From CAZSMK01 sp964608095 (GTDB taxonomy: Bacteria; Sumerlaeota; Sumerlaeia; MWCT01; JAGHBZ01): DNA of 23,233 bases. The notes under the pieces are model-generated. The model was not told the DNA's origin and searched no databases. It saw nothing but the letters and a program-made list of their open reading frames with translations. Below, piece after piece: positions 23,096-23,233 of the stretch (the first letter of the stretch is position 1; each line of letters opens with the position of its first letter). The DNA lies in NCBI GenBank assembly GCA_964608095.1, contig CAZSMK010000109.1, positions 1 through 23,233 on the forward strand, given 5' to 3'. A program made the translations under genes and the position numbers.

Positions 23096-23233
23096 ATGGG
23101 CACGACACGGTCGCGGGGCGCGATGTCTCACGCTGATACAAAGGGCAGACGCGTCTGCGCAGTCTAAAATTGATTCTTGGATAGCCTATCGGACATTATT
23201 TTACTCATTCGTGTAATCCGCGTAATTCGCGGG

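Larger units (their letters stand above)
22501..23233. other. Repeat-rich non-coding interval at the right edge
   Basis: This stretch of 733 bp holds no convincing gene; an 85-codon open frame at 22581-22838 lacks a ribosome-binding site and family features. It carries two 14-bp direct repeats (22679-22710), a perfect 8-bp-arm palindrome (22814-22832), a GC-rich hairpin (22858-22876), a long palindromic element (22924-23011) and a widely spaced inverted repeat (22576-22594 with 23077-23095). The final bases, GTGTAATCCGCGTAATTCG, are of a kind seen as dispersed intergenic repeats in many bacterial genomes. Confidence 0.7.

Overview
The window looks like chromosomal DNA of an anaerobic, Gram-negative-type bacterium. 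The evidence is an anaerobe-typical cluster of MinD-like ATPases carrying ferredoxin inserts together with NifX-like and DUF5320 proteins (an 'orange protein', ORP-like, cluster), a sigma54-type promoter in front of it, a type IV pilus retraction ATPase, UDP-sugar genes and a phenylacetate-CoA ligase. A deltaproteobacterial or candidate-phylum origin would fit, but no ribosomal marker is present, so the lineage is only inferred. I see no CRISPR array, tRNA or rRNA.

Layout. 1-2081: a complete IS1634-like insertion sequence whose left end coincides with the window edge and whose right end touches the stop codon of a minus-strand arsC. 2523-3009: a non-coding gap with a 17-bp tandem repeat. 3010-5310 (+): an MreD-like membrane protein, acylphosphatase, pyrF and pyrE, tightly spaced. 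5552-8925 (+): UDP-glucuronate decarboxylase, UDP-glucose dehydrogenase and PilT. 8968-13220 (-): the ORP-like cluster, transcribed from right to left as NifX-like protein with a basic tail, Mrp/NBP35 ATPase, DUF5320 protein, NifX-like protein with a Gly/Tyr/Phe tail, and two MinD-type ATPases with 2x[4Fe-4S] inserts. 13448-14587 (-): an orphan 379-residue, largely disordered protein with its own sigma70-type promoter. 15111-16163 (-): a DHH phosphoesterase, divergent from radA (16313-17704, +), which is followed by folD (17737-18624) and paaK (18763-20058). 20126-21520 (-): an unusually large HAD hydrolase, divergent from a DUF89/ARMT1-like phosphatase (21640-22500, +). 22501-23233: non-coding DNA full of short inverted, direct and palindromic repeats.

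Working together. pyrF and pyrE catalyse the last two steps of UMP synthesis. The dehydrogenase and decarboxylase convert UDP-glucose to UDP-glucuronate and then UDP-xylose for surface polysaccharide. The minus-strand cluster resembles the Desulfovibrio ORP locus, which is controlled by sigma54 and a dedicated activator. Here I find a near-consensus -24/-12 element at 13233-13249 and, about 87 bp upstream of the predicted transcription start, a perfect TGTTGCA-N4-TGCAACA palindrome that could be the activator site. The sigma54 start would lie only two bases before the GTG codon of the first gene, suggesting a nearly leaderless mRNA. This cluster and its control region are the most interesting part of the window.
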